Translations under genes and position numbers: made by a program | Shown here: positions 1-14,200 of the stretch, piece after piece | How the letters are laid out: each line of letters opens with the position of its first letter | Numbering within the stretch: the stretch's first letter is position 1 | Notes under the pieces: generated by a model | Databases searched by the model: none | The model's input: the letters and a program-made list of their open reading frames with translations, nothing else | Told to the model about the DNA's origin: nothing | Assembly (NCBI RefSeq): GCF_040807025.1 | Contig: NC_090956.1 | Location: 1,228,517-1,292,516, forward strand | Source of the DNA: Struthio camelus | Lineage: Eukaryota; Chordata; Aves; Struthioniformes; Struthionidae | Direction: 5' to 3' | Length of the DNA stretch: 64,000 nucleotides

Positions 1-2230
1 TCACCTCACGCCCGCATCGTACCGAGGAAGGAGAAACTTGTCGTGGCGGAAGGAAGCAAACAGTTGAGGTGGATTTAAAATGTCGGCGTGCAGCATCTGG
101 GTAAAAAGAAAACGTAAAGTCAGATCGGAAACGTGAAAAATATTTTTCTTACAGAAATACTACTCTGATCTGAAACCAACAAACCAAAAAATTCCACTGA
201 GCAGCACTTGAGGAAAATCTGTTTGAAACAAATACAAACAGAATCTGAAACCACGCGGAGTCACCGCAGCCAGCAAAGAGTTGGAAAGGTATTTTGAAGG
301 TGCGGCCAAACAGAAATAACTAACGTTATCCGGAACGGCTACAAGCCATAGAGCGGGCTCTCTGCCTTTGGAACGGCAGGGTTAAAAATCGTTACAAATT
401 CAGGTTTTAAAGTCTGTTTTTCTATACATAAGCGGGTGAAAAGACAGTGCCAGTATTTAATTCAAGGCAAACAGTTAGATTTGTTTCGTTATGTTGTTTA
501 GTAATTTGTCTGTTTTTTTGTTTTCGTAACAGAGAAGGGCCGACAGCCCCTACGATTACACGTTCCAGGGGAGGAGCCGTACAATGCCCGGGGAATAGCA
601 TGAATGCAAACGCTTGGATACTGATGGGGATTTAGTCAAATATTTAGCAAAAAAAGCCCAACAACCTCAATTTTGGACAAAAACAAGCCTCTTATTTTAT
701 AAACTTGTGCACAAATGGACAAACGAAGCCAAAAGTGACTGAGTTAGCTTTTTGCAGTGCAATTTTATGCTTTATCAGTTTACAGCATATTCTGCACAGA
801 GGGGAATTAAAATAGGATGGGAATCATCAAAACATTTCACTTTTAATTGAAATTGACTCCAAGATTATACATTAGGGAAGCTAAATGAAAGACACTATAT
901 CCAAGCAAACTACTATACCTGCTGTCTTTAAGAAAATACCAGCATGTCATCATGACACGCAAATCCCAGACTTTTTATTTGGATCTCTGTAGATAGGCTA
1001 TATGCGCATGCTGCAGATAGATAGCTAGACAGACACAGAAAAAATTGTAATGAATAGCTCTAGTTCAGCAAAAAGCGTAGAGTTTGAATGTTTAAAGCAG
1101 AAACCTCCCAGTACTTTAAATAACTGTAATTAATGCATTCAGCTCGAGCTGTGTCAAAAACTTAAAAGTGACAGATAACAAGAAGCCCACGGCTTTCCCT
1201 GTTTAGCATCCCCAGAAAGAGAAATCCATCTGCAGATAGTTAAAACATTAAATGTATTTGGAAAGAGACAATGACTGCTTATTATTTTATTCTGCCCTCA
1301 TGTGTAATATATTTTTCAGGTAGAGAGGAACAGATGCAGATAAATACACATATCAGGTGTAAGACCATATTGTACAAATTGCAGCTAGTCTGCAAAGACC
1401 AGAGATACAGTATAATGTAAACAGAAAGATAAGAAATGGGTATTATCTTCAGGAAATATTTCCTATCAGATTATATTTGCTAATAATTTGAGCACACTGA
1501 TTGGGACTGCGGGGGAGAACGGTCTGGACAACAGAAATAGATATAGAGAATAATATGTGAAATTTGTAATCAGAAGTACAGACTGCATCCTTTCTGAAGT
1601 TGCAGACTAACACTCAGTAAATTCCTGTTCCTTTGAGGGTGGTAGGAAAATACCTGAGTTGTTCTTCCTGTGTTTTTTATTTGTTTTTTATTTGCTTGAT
1701 TCTCTGACATTATATAAAAAAAAGTTTTTTTTTTTTAAAGAAAGAATTAAAACCCTCACTCAGCAACACTTTGCCCAGGTCCATAAAAACAATTTAAAGT
1801 ACTGGCTTAGATTCCAGTTGAAATGTAAATTGCAACAAAAATCCTAACTGAATCATTTGCAAAGACTTAAAAAAAAATAAGGATTTTGGGTACTCGTTGC
1901 ATAAGCATTTTATCGGGCTGCCTCTGCTGAGGCAGGATAGAACAGAACTCAGCACCGCTGTACGACTTTGTTATATGCACAGAGCAATCCTACAGGTATA
2001 TGAATTGCTCACACAATACATTTACTGGCTATAAATAGAGCTAAATAATTTACAGAAAATAAACTACGAATGGGGGGGAGGGAACCCCTAAAATTTGCTG
2101 AACGCAAAACTGCTGGCAATTTCTGTCTTCAGTTTAAAATCACTAACGTGTCCCAGGGAACCGTTCTCAGCTCCAGAGGCCATTTGAGAGTAATTTTATT
2201 AAAATACTTTATTTCCAAGTGCGGAAAGGC
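1..2230. other. AT-rich intergenic DNA, no gene recognised
   Basis: Stop codons are frequent in all frames and the open frames are short with no family resemblance. By human synteny TNRC6A would be expected on this side of RBBP6 in the same orientation. I see none of its GW-rich exons in this stretch. Confidence 0.6.
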
Positions 2231-2239
2231 GAAGCGGCC

Positions 2240-3110
2240 GGCAGATGCGACGGCAGGGACAGGTCCGACGATGCTGTTCCCGGTGGAATTCTGAGTTTGC
2301 TCATCCAGAGAGTGGTTTGCCGAAATTCCCGGTTTTAGCGTGACGCTCTCTCACGTCGACGTGCGCGCGTTACTCTGCGGTTGGGGCCGCTCCTCCGGCC
2401 TCCAGCTCGTCCGGCGGCTCCTCGCGCCCCCGGACACCCTCGGCAGCTCCTCCACCCCTGCGGCCGAGCCCCGGGGATGCTCCTCGGGCCCACGGCCACC
2501 CCTCGCGCCCCCGTGGCTGAGCCCCGGGCGGCTCCTGGAGGAGGTTGTCCTACACCCATTGCACGGCGTGCCACCACCGAGGCCTGGCCGCCCCGCGCCC
2601 CCTCGGCAGCCTCTTGCTCATCCCTCTGCAGCCACGAGGGACGCGGTGACAGCAGACGCCACCAGCTTCCCCTCACCAGCGCTGGCTCCATCCCGTGCTC
2701 TCCCCCTGCTCGTGCGCTTCTCCGCGTACTTCTTGAATGAGTTAATTACTCGTCCACCCACCCAGGGTGCAGCCAAGCTCCTCTGCTTTGGGTCACTCGC
2801 TGGCCCCGGGTCCGGGTGGTTCCCCGGCTGGCCGTCCGCCACCCTGGCCTAAGGTCACACCTGACGCGAGCCAGCGTCTTGCTCTCCTCTGGCCTGGCTG
2901 ATGAAGCACCACGTGCCAGCCCTGAGCCCCGCTCCGCACCCATGCCCAGCGGGCTCCTGGCGGGACCTCTGGCACCGGCCCAGCTCGGGAGGGCTGACCG
3001 CTCCGGCGGGAGCGACGCCGCAGAGCGCAACTCCCCGTGCTGGTGGGGCGCTAACAGCGTCCTCCAGCCCCCACCTCCGAGCTCGGCTCTCCCTGTTTAA
3101 TTAGAGAGCT
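2240..3110. promoter_or_regulatory. CpG island between RBBP6 and the left edge
   Basis: Abrupt shift to high GC with many CpGs (for example GACGCTCTCTCACGTCGACG at 2343). It may be a promoter of a neighbouring gene or non-coding RNA. By synteny a minus-strand TNRC6A first exon is one possibility. The overlapping frames (up to 170 codons) run on both strands, have no recognised domains and are treated as GC artefacts. Confidence 0.5.
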
Positions 3111-3119
3111 TCCCACCCC

Positions 3120-6100
3120 TGCAAAGGTACACTCCCCCACCAGCTCGCCCAGCATGCCCCTCCCCAGCCCAGTGGGACTCCTGGCAGTGCAAGGCCTTGA
3201 TTAGCTCTTCCTTTTAATTAGTCTCATTCGGAGGTGTTGCTTCCTTCAACCTTGGGCTGCCTTTGCTTTCTCTTTCTGGCCTGTTAACTAGATGCAGACA
3301 ATCCCCACTCCCCTCTCCCCAGTGCCACTGCTTCAGCTGCCCTTCCCCACACTTCAGGCATCCCATTATTTCCTACATGCCTGGTGGGAAAAAAACAAGG
3401 CCTGGTTTCCTACTGAAGGCAGGAGGCTCTGTAAAGGCCATTATCAAGTGTCTTTTTGGGGGTCTGGGGGATGGTTACTGCCTCTCTGCCTTTAGAAAGG
3501 GCTGATGTCCTGTAAGTGGCAAGCTTCCCTTAGGGCATCTCTTCTTCACCCAGCCCCTGATTTCACAGAAATCTGTAAGACTGCAAATATTCCAAGGACC
3601 TCTGGCCCCATCACATCTGGCTGCAGCTTCAAAAGTTATTAGGTAGACCGTTTCAAAGCACAGAAGTGTGGCTGGATTTCAAAAGTTGCTGCACAGCTGG
3701 GACACTACCAATAGTTAGCTTCTTCAGCTAAAATCACAGGTCAAAGGTTGTGACCAAAGGAGAAAGAAGAGGAGGGAAAAGTAACAGCAACTCTGATTTT
3801 CTGCTCACTGGTGCACACACCAGGGCCCAGCACGTGCTAGGATCTCCAGTGGCAGCCAACTGCATGGCTGGATCTTCAGAACGTACTAAGCATTTCCCTA
3901 GAGCAGTGGTTTGCAGCTAAAGTCTGCAACCCCCAAGTGTCTGTAAGACATTTCTGAGGATCCCTCAGAAAGATAAGCCTCTTGCACAGATAAACAGCTC
4001 CCATGATTGCCAGGAAATTCTCCAAGATCCTCCCTTATAGAGAAAACTTCTGCATATGCCAAGCACTGGGCTTCAGGCAACCAGCTCACTATCTTCTCAC
4101 CTCATGGATCTTCCCATGTGAATCCCTGCACAAGTAGCAAATACCACAAAAAACACTGAACCACCTTCCACCAACTACCTATGTGTGATGAGGAGACCGC
4201 AGCCAGGTCTCTCCCAGCTGCACTGCACCCACCCAAGGACTTTCTCCTCTGGAGAGGAGCAATATGGCCTGGGCTGGAATGGATCACCTGGAGCCTGGCC
4301 AACAACAGTGTGCAGCAACCAAGACACCAGGACAACTCATGGGTCTCCAGTGCTCTGGGACCTGCACTTGATGCCTCCTTGCCTTCAGGGGCACAGCAGA
4401 GCACATCCTGCAACCTATCAGGTCCACGTGCCAAGGCCATTTTACCAAAGGAGCTGCCTCCTCCCCATCATCTTCTAACCTTGTCTGCAGATATAATTGC
4501 ATGAAGACTGCTGCACTCATATAAGATCCATATCACTGAACAGATGGCTAAGCTCACAACATGATTATTTTATACTAAAATTCTTCCTATAGAACCCAAT
4601 TCCAGGGCAATGATGCAAAAAGCAAATCTCAGTTGATCCCATTTCAATATAAACCCCAGCCTCTGAATAACTACGCCTCTCAGCTTGCCAGGCAAGAATA
4701 CAAGGAACCATTGGGCAACCATTTTTAAATGCTGTGCTTTGTTTGGCATTTAGTTTCCATTAGGAGCTAAAAAAAAAAAAAAAATCAGCAACAAATACTA
4801 GTCTTGGAAGCCATCAGGTTGCAGACAGAGGTTAATAACTATTTTCCTCCTTCCACAAATATCAATACTTGATCTAAGACGAGTTAGATGAGCTGCACAC
4901 CAAATCCCCTTTAAGGGTGAAGATCATTACAGAGACTTGAAGGGTTAATGCTGCTTTCCCTGAGAAAGAAAACCTAAAAGATACTATAAAATATACAGCA
5001 GTGCCTTTAACTATGGTGATATACCTGTAAGGTGACACAGAACACAAGACTGAAGTACATCAAATCCCCAAATAGCCAAATGAGTCTTACCCAGAGTAAA
5101 TTTCAAGATTTATTTGGTGGACCCAAATCCCTTTTTGTAATTTTTTCTCAGTGTCGGTCTCTGTTTGCCTTTATAGCTTACACAGAGCTGTAGACTGGCA
5201 GGAAAGAAGGATTTTTCTGGCAGTTTCTTGCAGCCTTCTAATCTTTTGATTATTCAAACTGCATTACAAATATCATAAAGTCACCAATAGGGCTCCCTAC
5301 ACATTAGTCTTTTTGCTAATTGTGGTAATCTTGGATTTTGCACATTACCATTTCTGTATCAGCGATACTATAACTTGTAGCATTCAAATTACCTGTTTCA
5401 TTCTTTGCTCTGGGCAGATCTGTGATGAGATATATCCAATGTATTTGGCTAGCCAGCCCATCACCTGTAAAGAAGTAACCCTTGTGCTTCCTGTCGTATC
5501 TCCACCAATATTCTGTTTACTTTTGCCATTTCCCAGTAGACAAACAACTGTTCATCACCCTCTTCATAACAATTACATATACAAAAATCATTTTGAACTA
5601 GAGAACATAATTGGCAGAAGCTATCAAGAATTCAGCTAACTTAACCCCTCTATTCCAGTGCCAGCTTTAGCTACCAGCAACTCCTGACAAATGCATGCCT
5701 AACTTGTTCTGAATACAAGAGATTCTGCAACCTCCTACGGAATTCCAGTTCAGCTCTTTAGTATCCTTACTCTTTTTTTTTTTTTTTTTTAAACTAATGT
5801 CAAACCTAAATTTTCCATCCCGCACCTTATTACTTCCATGTAGCAAAATTCAGAATTCATCCTTTCCCCAGAGTATCCTAGCCACTTGGCTACAGTGACA
5901 AAGTCCCACTTGTGCACTCTCCTAGCTCTGCAAGGCTTGCATACATTTCTATAAAAAGTGTAGGAAGTTGTCTTAAGAGGAAATACATTATGTGAAAGCT
6001 CCAGGCCAAGGCCGTGAGCTCTGGATCTCCAATTGGCTGGGCAAGGTCAACAATTACGAGGCTATTCTAGAAATCATGGGCACAATCACAGCCTGTTTTC

Positions 6101-9100
6101 CCATAGGTATGTTTCTAAAAAAAACTGCTCCAACTGCATTTTACAAAGAGCCTGTGCGTCCTTAAGCATGCTGGAGTATTCACAGATAATGAAACACGAG
6201 CAAAAGTGAGGCACAGAGCCCAAGCACGTTAACTTTTCTAGATCTGGGGCAGAGCTATAATTTCCACACCATGCTCTCACAAACGGACTTGGAGGAGGCA
6301 GGACCACTAGCAGGTTCAGCTTTTGTTCTTCAGAGTTTGATAACGGCCGCTCTTCATCCTACTATGTGTGTTCATACACTATAAAATATTCGGCCCCATT
6401 TGGACCGATATTACAACAAATATTTAAACACATTCCAATTCTTCTTTTCCCCTTTAAAGGAAAGTTTGCTCTTCTCCAGTCATTTGAGACATAACTCCAC
6501 CCTCTCAGGGTTCACAAAAATGCTTTGGCTAGTACCTTTAATACTCAAGCATAAGTTTTCTCTGAACATTATCTAACATCCTCTTTCCTTTAGCCCATGC
6601 ACCTCCTCTCATTAAATTTTACTAAAACTAGTTATGATCAACATTTTCTGCTGAAGACTAAGCAAAAGCATATTCACCACTATTGCTTTATCCATTATTT
6701 ATTCTGTCATTAACAATGAACATAAACTTTCCCTTCTTACCCTTAACTTTTAATATACAAAACAATTTATTAGGGATTCTAACTAAAATTCTTCTTGTGT
6801 CCTAGGTTTCCTGATTTTATTGCTATCAACGCATGACATGAATTTATCCTAAGCCTTATACCCTTGTCTTGAGGTAGTTTTCTGCTTGGTTATTTGCATT
6901 CAGATTTTTAATCTGCCTTCTTTCCTCAACTTTTTCAGCTTAAGAGTTGCCATCCATCAGTATGTTCAAACAACACTCTGACACATTCAGCCTAAATTGA
7001 AGATGGGAGATAAGAGATTCCCAAGGATTCCCTGAAGACATTGACATAAGGATTTGTGATCACTTTCATTAAACAGACCACACTTACCTTGAGTAGATGA
7101 TCAAATAATATTTTATCATAAGGAATATATTAAAAGTTATTTAGTCACTGAATCAACATTTGTTTCTTTTATCTGAACAAGATAGTAAAACTTATTTTGC
7201 TCTGTACATATGCTTTTCTCTACTGTGGTTAAAACCATCCTAACTATGTTTCACTACCTGAAGCCAAATGAGTTCCAGGAGTATTTCTCCTCAAATCTAG
7301 AGAACACTGTTTGGCTACATCCCTTCACAGCACTGTAAGCACTACATAAATACTTCAGAAAGTCAGTCAGAAAACTTCTAAACTTGAATGTAATAGAAAT
7401 TACTCATATGCAGGCCTGAGCATATCTGCATTTCAGTTGTCTTCAGCTCAAAAAAATCTAGAAGGGAACTAAAGTAATCCTAAGAAACTACATGTGCAGA
7501 GACAACTAAATGCATAAGAAGGTGAAAAATCATCAGTAACTCTGTTATAGGGCTCTGAAAGCAAAAGAGAGTTTAACTGAGTATTAAAAAAAGGCATTGA
7601 CTACAGCTTTTTAGCACAAGATCATATAAAAATACAGCATTTTGCCTGTTTTTATGGAGCTACTCCATAAAAAAACTCCCAAAGTTTGATTTCCATGCAA
7701 GTTTACTAGTTATTCTGAACCTTGATAACAAAAGCATTTTAACGTGCTCCAACTCAAATAAGAATCCCATTTCACTAGATCTTAAATTTGCTACATTTCA
7801 TTGTGGCAAAGTATGAGCACTGACAGTGAACAGTGCTAAATAAACTTTCTATTTTCAATGGCTTAAAAATCATGAACACAAACTATACAAAAGGGACAGT
7901 CTAAGACTGCCTTAAGTTCCAATATATCTGCTGTTTAATTTGGTGTGATATGGGTTTACTGGACTACATGTAAAAAATTTCAGATGAGCACACTTAGCAA
8001 CTATTATGGACACGTACTTTTTCTTGTTTTGAAAGTAAAAATTTAAGTGGCTTACTCTGAAAGTCTGCTTTACCTTGTGCAGAAAGCATTTGAAACCTGC
8101 CCTGAATGCCTTGACAGCAAAGTACAAAAATACCGGAAGTGAATTCCGGTACTAATTCTGGTTTGTTATTTTTTAGCTATCAGAAGTACGACAGCTAGTG
8201 CTCAACATTTAAAATGTGACAGTCACCCCACTGAAAAGCAAGTTCTTTAGCAATTCTCTGCTATTCCTATACTGCCAAATATCCAAGTGACAGTTCCTAG
8301 AAACAATGGCATTTTTTGCACAAAATAGCCCCCACAAACAGGAAGCCCTGAAATGCTGCTTTAATTTAAATTACTTCTAAACAGAACTCTTTTGGGGCAA
8401 ATCCCATAGCCAAATAAAGTCAAGGGCTTTTACTACCAAATTCAATTGGCACTAGGGTCTTACATCCTTAATATACAATGAGAAATATTTCTTACCAAGC
8501 TGGCTTTCTGGCAGTTGGACCATACCCACTCCGCCACATTTTTTTTTGGGGGGGGGGGGGGGAAACTGTCTTTTGTAAAATTATCAAAGCAATTACATTT
8601 ACATTTTCTATATTTCCTGTTATTGTTCAAAGAAGCATAAAGCAGAAGTCTGCCTTTATAATGGGCTTTCTTCTCTTGCCAAACTCATTTACTTAACCCA
8701 AAGTTTAATGAAAATGATTGTTCTATATCATGTGGCACCACAGTATGAAAATGCTAATTATAAAACAAAGCTTCTATTTCAAAAAACACAAACATCTTTG
8801 TGATCAACATCGTTATGAACGGAAATACAGATCATAGGACAGCTTTCTTAAAATATATGGGTAAAGGTTTGCCAACACATGGCAATAACTTTCTAAACAA
8901 ACCGAAACAATGTTGAAATGTGACAGCTTCATATATAACATTATTTTTAAAATAGTCAGTACCAGCTATTAATAGTGGCTATATTTTTCAGGCAATATAC
9001 CTTTTTGAATTATAAAAACAAGTCCACTTGGCATAACCTGGCACATGTAAAAAGTGCTCTTCTTGGCAGTACCTCCCCACATTGCATCAGTCAGACGTTT

Positions 9101-9270
9101 TCAAGTTCTACCAGTCTCTTCAAAATTAAACCCGTTGATATATTACGTATAATACATTGTAGCTGCCTGTAAGCTTTTACTGTTAACTTTTTTCTGTCAC
9201 TATTCTTTCTCTGCTCATGTTCACCTACCGTTGGAAATCTCATCACATTGAATAAAGTTTACTGAAAACT
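3120..9270. other. Intergenic DNA downstream of RBBP6
   Basis: Moderate GC at 3120-4510, AT-rich after that. No frame resembles a known protein, and no transposon family was recognised. A CpG-poor GC plateau at 4100-4510 has overlapping open frames on both strands but no splice-supported gene. Confidence 0.5.
8539..8562. repeat. T9-G15 homopolymer junction
   Basis: Nine T followed by fifteen G. The G-run can form a quadruplex-type structure and is prone to sequencing and replication slippage, so its length may be unreliable. Confidence 0.85.
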
Positions 9271-9271
9271 T

Positions 9272-9277
9272 TTTATT
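9272..9277 (-). terminator. Candidate main poly(A) signal of RBBP6 (AATAAA)
   Basis: The first canonical AATAAA on the minus strand after the stop codon, giving a 3' UTR of about 400 nt. U- and GU-richer sequence follows about 15-30 nt downstream on the minus strand, as expected for a cleavage site. Longer 3' UTRs using further hexamers to the left are possible. Confidence 0.55.
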
Positions 9278-9625
9278 GTAATCAAAAAGTGACATAACAG
9301 GGCTGTAATGTATTCTGCAAATCATTCTGCTGATATTTTATAACTGATATCAGCTTTTTCTGCCAGGCAATTAAAAAAAATTCAAATGTGAAAATTTTCA
9401 CAGTACAGTAAACTCCACCCAAACTAATTAACGGTGGTTAAAAATAAGATGCCCCAGCAAAACCTTTCATGTTACATGGTCACAACTCACAATTCTGTAC
9501 AAAATGTTCACTTTATAAAGCTCTGATGTAAAAATCAAATAATCAAGCAGCAATATTTTAAGTGCAGCACAGGGTCTTTCATGTCATTATTTACAAAGCT
9601 TGAATTCGTTTACATTTTAACAAAA

Positions 9626-9631
9626 TTTAAT
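9626..9631 (-). terminator. Proximal variant poly(A) signal of RBBP6 (ATTAAA)
   Basis: ATTAAA on the minus strand about 45 nt after the RBBP6 stop codon. It is the commonest variant hexamer, but very close to the stop. The canonical hexamer at 9272-9277 is the better candidate. Confidence 0.3.
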
Positions 9632-9674
9632 ACAGATGACTTAGGAATTAAGTCAATTTTTCTTATCTGTCATT

Positions 9675-11241
9675 CTATATTGTGACAGATTTAACTTTTT
9701 GGTCATCTTTCTCTTTATCTTTGCTCTTCTTAGATTTCTTCTTCTTGTGTTTGTGTTTTTGGCTTTTCTCCAATTCCGATTCATTTCCAGTGTGTTTCTT
9801 ATGCTTCTTGTGTTTTTTGTGTTTCTTGTGCTTCTTTTTATCTTTTTTCTTTTTCTTTTTCTTGCTGTCTTGACTCTCTCCTGAGCTAGCACTGCTGCTG
9901 TGGCTTCGGGTCTGGCTCTCAGAAGGGCTTTGACTACGACTGCGGCTAACACTGGGGCTGCTTTGACTTTGACTTCTGCTTGCATCAGGCTGGTCAACAG
10001 TAGGTGCTGCTGTCTCCTCTTTGACTTTATCAACAGGCTTTTCTTTCGGTTCTTTAGAATTTTTTCCTGCAGTTTCTTCATCTTTTGCAGATACATTGCT
10101 CTCACTGTCACTTTCATTGTAGTCTGGTACAAATGCAGCCTCATCAGTTTCTCGAGTTAAATCGGAAGAGAGCCGTGAGGAGTTGCTTACCTGAGGCTTG
10201 GGCTTGATGATGCTTTTATCATTTTGCCCAGTCACATTTTCTTTCTCATTTTTTGCATCTGGTGATCCAAGTCTCAAAGAGGGCTTATTACCACCTGGCT
10301 CTTTTTCTTTATTGCTCTTTACTTCTGATACATGTTTCTCTTTCTCTTTCCCTGAATTTTTATCTGGAGGTTTGTGTTCTTCCAATGAACGCTTAGAATC
10401 ATGAGCAGGTTTGTGATCAGACTGCTTTCGGTCACGCGGAGGGCTGTAGCCACTCCTTTTGGAATCTCCAGTGCTCTTTTTGGGTGGCTCTGCTCGTTCA
10501 TCTCTTGGTTTACTTTTCTGTCCTGATGTAGATTCTCTGTTTCGAGAAGGGGAGTCTTTCCTCCTTGCTAACTCACTCTTTTCATCTCTGCGCTTGGAAC
10601 TAGAATGATCTCTGTTGCCATCATGGTCAGATTTTTTGTCTCGGTTAGGAGTAAAGTCTTTAGCAGTGGATCCACGCCCAATATCATGTTTCTCTGAAGA
10701 TCTGCCGTCTTTGGAAGATTGAGAAATACTTTTTCCATTTCCTTGTTCAGTAGCGCGTTCCGAGTGGTCTTTTTCTGGCTGAACACTGCTCTTTCTCTTC
10801 TCAGAAGTGTCCTTGTCTGACAAAGAATGATCCCGGTCTTTGGTTTTCCCTTTTTCATTGGACATCGAACTTTTTGAACCTTTTGCATCATGCTGGGAGC
10901 TTTCATAATTTGCTTCTTTTGTAGTTTTTTGTGTTTTTTCCAAAGGCTCAGCCTCTTTTTCATTGTGTTTCACGGGGTTTGCGGACTTAGCGCTTACATT
11001 TTTTACAACACTAGCAGGTTTTCCTACGTTTGAGGGTACCTGGGTAGATTTAATGTCTTCCTCTTCAGACTCAAAGTCATCCTTATCCCACTTTGATTGA
11101 GGAACCTGGATCATAATAATGACGTCTTCAGCAGGGGCGGTTATATCATTATTATACTCCTCCATGGTCTTGATAACAGTTCGTTTTGTATCTGGCTTTT
11201 CTTCAGACTTTCTAACAGGGCTTCCTCCAGTAGAACTAGTG
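9675..11241 (-). CDS. RBBP6: RBBP6 exon 17 (residues 1253-1774): C-terminal disordered region, p53-binding region and Lys/His-rich tail
   Basis: Starts STSSTGGSPVRKSEEKPDTK and includes the conserved EEYNNDITAPAEDVIIMIQV and PQSKWDKDDFESEEED, a long Ser/Asp/Lys/Arg-rich disordered region, then RETDEAAFVPDYNESDSESN. It ends with an SQSQSSPSVSRSRSQSPSES segment, a K7-led repeat of KHK units, and KVKSVTI before TAG at 9675-9677. In human RBBP6 the p53-binding region lies in this C-terminal part. Single exon, no frame breaks. Confidence 0.97.
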
Positions 11242-14200
11242 CTAAGAAGAAAAAAGCATATGTCAAAAAGGAGTAAGATACAAACACAACCATCTTTTGT
11301 TAAGCCCATGATACACTTTTATAAAACGCCCTTTGTTTAAATTCTAAGTCTTCAGTATTTTTTCAAAACATGTTCAATTAAAGGAACAGACGAGAAAGGA
11401 TGAGTCCACTGGCTAAGATTATGAGCAATCAATTAATTTACTATCTTTATACTACACATTTAATTAACAGAGACACAAGATTATCAGATTGGAGACTGTC
11501 TGATCTGGTAATTCCTTGATGTCCTATTTCTACCAGTGGTAGATAAATTAGATGTACGTTCTTGTTTCACCATAGAAGCAAGCATCAGTGGAATGAGAAA
11601 TCTGTCCAGCCAAACTGCTTTGCCCTCATGTCCGCAAGTCCTCCTTTAGAAAAATGTGTGTTTTTAAAACTTCTTAGAATACCAAAGCAGTATGTTATGT
11701 CCCCACCAATAGCCTACATGTTTTAAATTTGCTTTGTCCTGCTTCTTTAGCCACTGAAACGTAAGTAATAACTGCACACTAGATCACTTTGGTTTCACAC
11801 GCCACATCATGGAATACAGTAGAGAGCTCTCCAAGGTAAACGTCAGAAAAGCTGGCATTGGGCTGGATGCAGTGCAACTGTGTCAACATGGTACTGTGCT
11901 CAAAGTTAAAATCAATACAGAATACTGGAAACTGAGCTGGTATTTCTGCAAGATATAATTCTGTGTCATGCCAACTAAAGTATATCACTATAGTACTTTA
12001 GGATTTCTAAAAACGTAACGTATTGCACGGTGTAGATGTAGCGTGTTATCCTTGTCTTTAGTAGTAAGCTGGATGTGAGGGAAAACAAAGAGGGGACACC
12101 AATCCATCCTCTTCCCCTCCAAGAGTCAAATAACTTCCTCCAACAGGGTAAGAAATAAAGAGGATAAAAAAATCCTGGAAACAAGGGTCAAACACATCAC
12201 CTATGAATTAACCTTATCAGCTTTCTATGTAGTACAAACAGACTGCTTTTCTTCAAGAAAATTAGATTTGACCCAATTACAGTTTAATGAAATAGCTCAC
12301 AGGTTATTCAAACACTCATTTAGAATGGATTCAGCTGCTCCTTTCATGAGTCACCATAAAGATTTTACATTTTATAGTGGGCGGTGGGGAGGGTGAGGGG
12401 AAAAAAAAATAGGAAAAGTAGTAAGGCACCTGGTATAATCTACGAGAGTTGAACTAGATCCATCAGCTGCTGTTACTTTTCTTCTCACTTTTCCTTTCAC
12501 TTTTTCTTGTTTAACTTTGCTGCTGCTTGGCTCAGGTTTCTCAGCAGGTTCTTTTACAGGTGGGACATTTTCTCCACTCACAATCTTTTTGCCAGTTTCT
12601 CGGTTCAGCTTAATCTTTTTTGCAGGGGCGGTCAGAAAAGCAGATTTATCCTTTTCTGGAGTTCTCTCTGTTTTTTCACCATCAGGCTCAGTCTTCCCCT
12701 TTGGTGACGTTTTTGATTCAGCATTTTCTGGTTTAGAGGCCTTTATGGAAGTGGCTTCGTGTTCTTTATCAACCTTTTCATCTGCTTTTCTTTTTCTTTT
12801 TTCAGGTTTTGCATCAGAAGGTTTGCTTTTTTCAACAGGTTTTTTTGACTTTTCATCTTTGTTGGAAGGCTTCTCTGACTTGGTTTCTTTTGGATGGTCC
12901 TTCTTGCCCTTTTCTTCCTTGGCTGGTCTGGTTTCTGGGTGATCTTTTGTCACTTTTGGATGAACTTTCCGTGGTGTACCAAGAGTCTTCTCGTCCTTTT
13001 GAGATGAGGACGTTTTAACACTGTCCGTCTTTGGCAACTCCTCCTTCACTTTTTTCACAGGAGGTTCTGTTCGAGGAGATTTTTCACGATCAGTGTCTAC
13101 CTTCTCCTGGGAAGCTTTAGTTGGTTTTATTATACTGTCTTTCTTAGGAGGAACAGCTACTTCTGTCTTCCGCTTTGTCTTGTCAACTTTTGCTTTTGGC
13201 TTATCTTTCTCTTTTTTCTCCTTTTCAGATACTGGTTTAAAAGCAATAGAATCTGCTTCCATAGGTTCATCTCTCACAGGGGTAGCATCATCTCTACTTG
13301 GGAGCATGAACAGAGAGTCTGCTTTGATGTCTTCTGCTGTAACCGGTTCTCTCGGTTTTCTTGCACCTTCTAACAACTCAGCATTGGGAAATCCTTCATT
13401 CTCATCGCCTTTTCTTCTCTTTCGGTGTTTTTTATGCTTATTTCCCTTGCCGTCTCCCAGTGGATTTTCCACCTCCTTTTCTTTTGATTTTGTAGGATCT
13501 TTGATGCCATGGCCCTCTCTTCCAGAAGGTTTTTCAGGGTAATTTCCACCTATGTTACGATTTCTATGGCTTTGCCCACCAGCATAATCCTCCCTACGCC
13601 CCCGAGCATATGGTGAATTCTCTCGTCTGGCTCCAGGCGGACCAAACCTCTCTGGAGAGAAGTTTTCTCTATTTACTGGAGGTCGAGGTTGAGCTCCAAC
13701 AGCATAGCCCTTGTAAAACTTTTCATACCATTCTCTATAGTTCCTTTCCCATTCTCTGTATCTTTCCTTTTCAAATGGATCTCTAAAATCAACAGATCTG
13801 CCGTAGTAAGCTTTCATATCATATGGTGGAACTTCTCTGTATCTGTTAAAATATTCCCTTTCTCCTTCCCCTTGAGGTACAGTCCGTTTGGTGGGAGACT
13901 GGCCTCTAAATATTGGAGACCTTGATCGTGAATGGTATCTTCTATATGGTGGTGACCTTGACCTTGAGCGGTGATAACCATGTGACCTTGACCTAGAACG
14001 ATAGTTACGACTTTTCCCTTTGCCTCTTCTTGGATACGGAGGTGATCGTGAGTAGGAACGTGAATGGGAACGACTAAACGACCGAGAGTAGGAGCGGGAG
14101 CGAGAAGAACCTGATCTTGACTTGGAGTAGGTATATGAACTTCTAGAGTAAGACGAAGCACTATAGGGAGACTTGGACCTTAAAAAAAACACAATACAAA

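Noticed and set aside
2340..2852. 170-codon plus-strand frame in the left CpG island
   Set aside because: It overlaps frames of similar length on the other strand and has no recognisable motif.
9682..10404. Plus-strand hydrophobic Phe/Leu-rich frames
   Set aside because: These are the reverse complement of the Lys/Glu-rich exon 17 of RBBP6 (AAG/GAA codons read as CTT/TTC), not membrane proteins.
12507..13925. Plus-strand Phe/Ser-rich frames opposite exon 16
   Set aside because: Shadows of the RBBP6 Lys/Ser/Glu-rich coding exon on the other strand.
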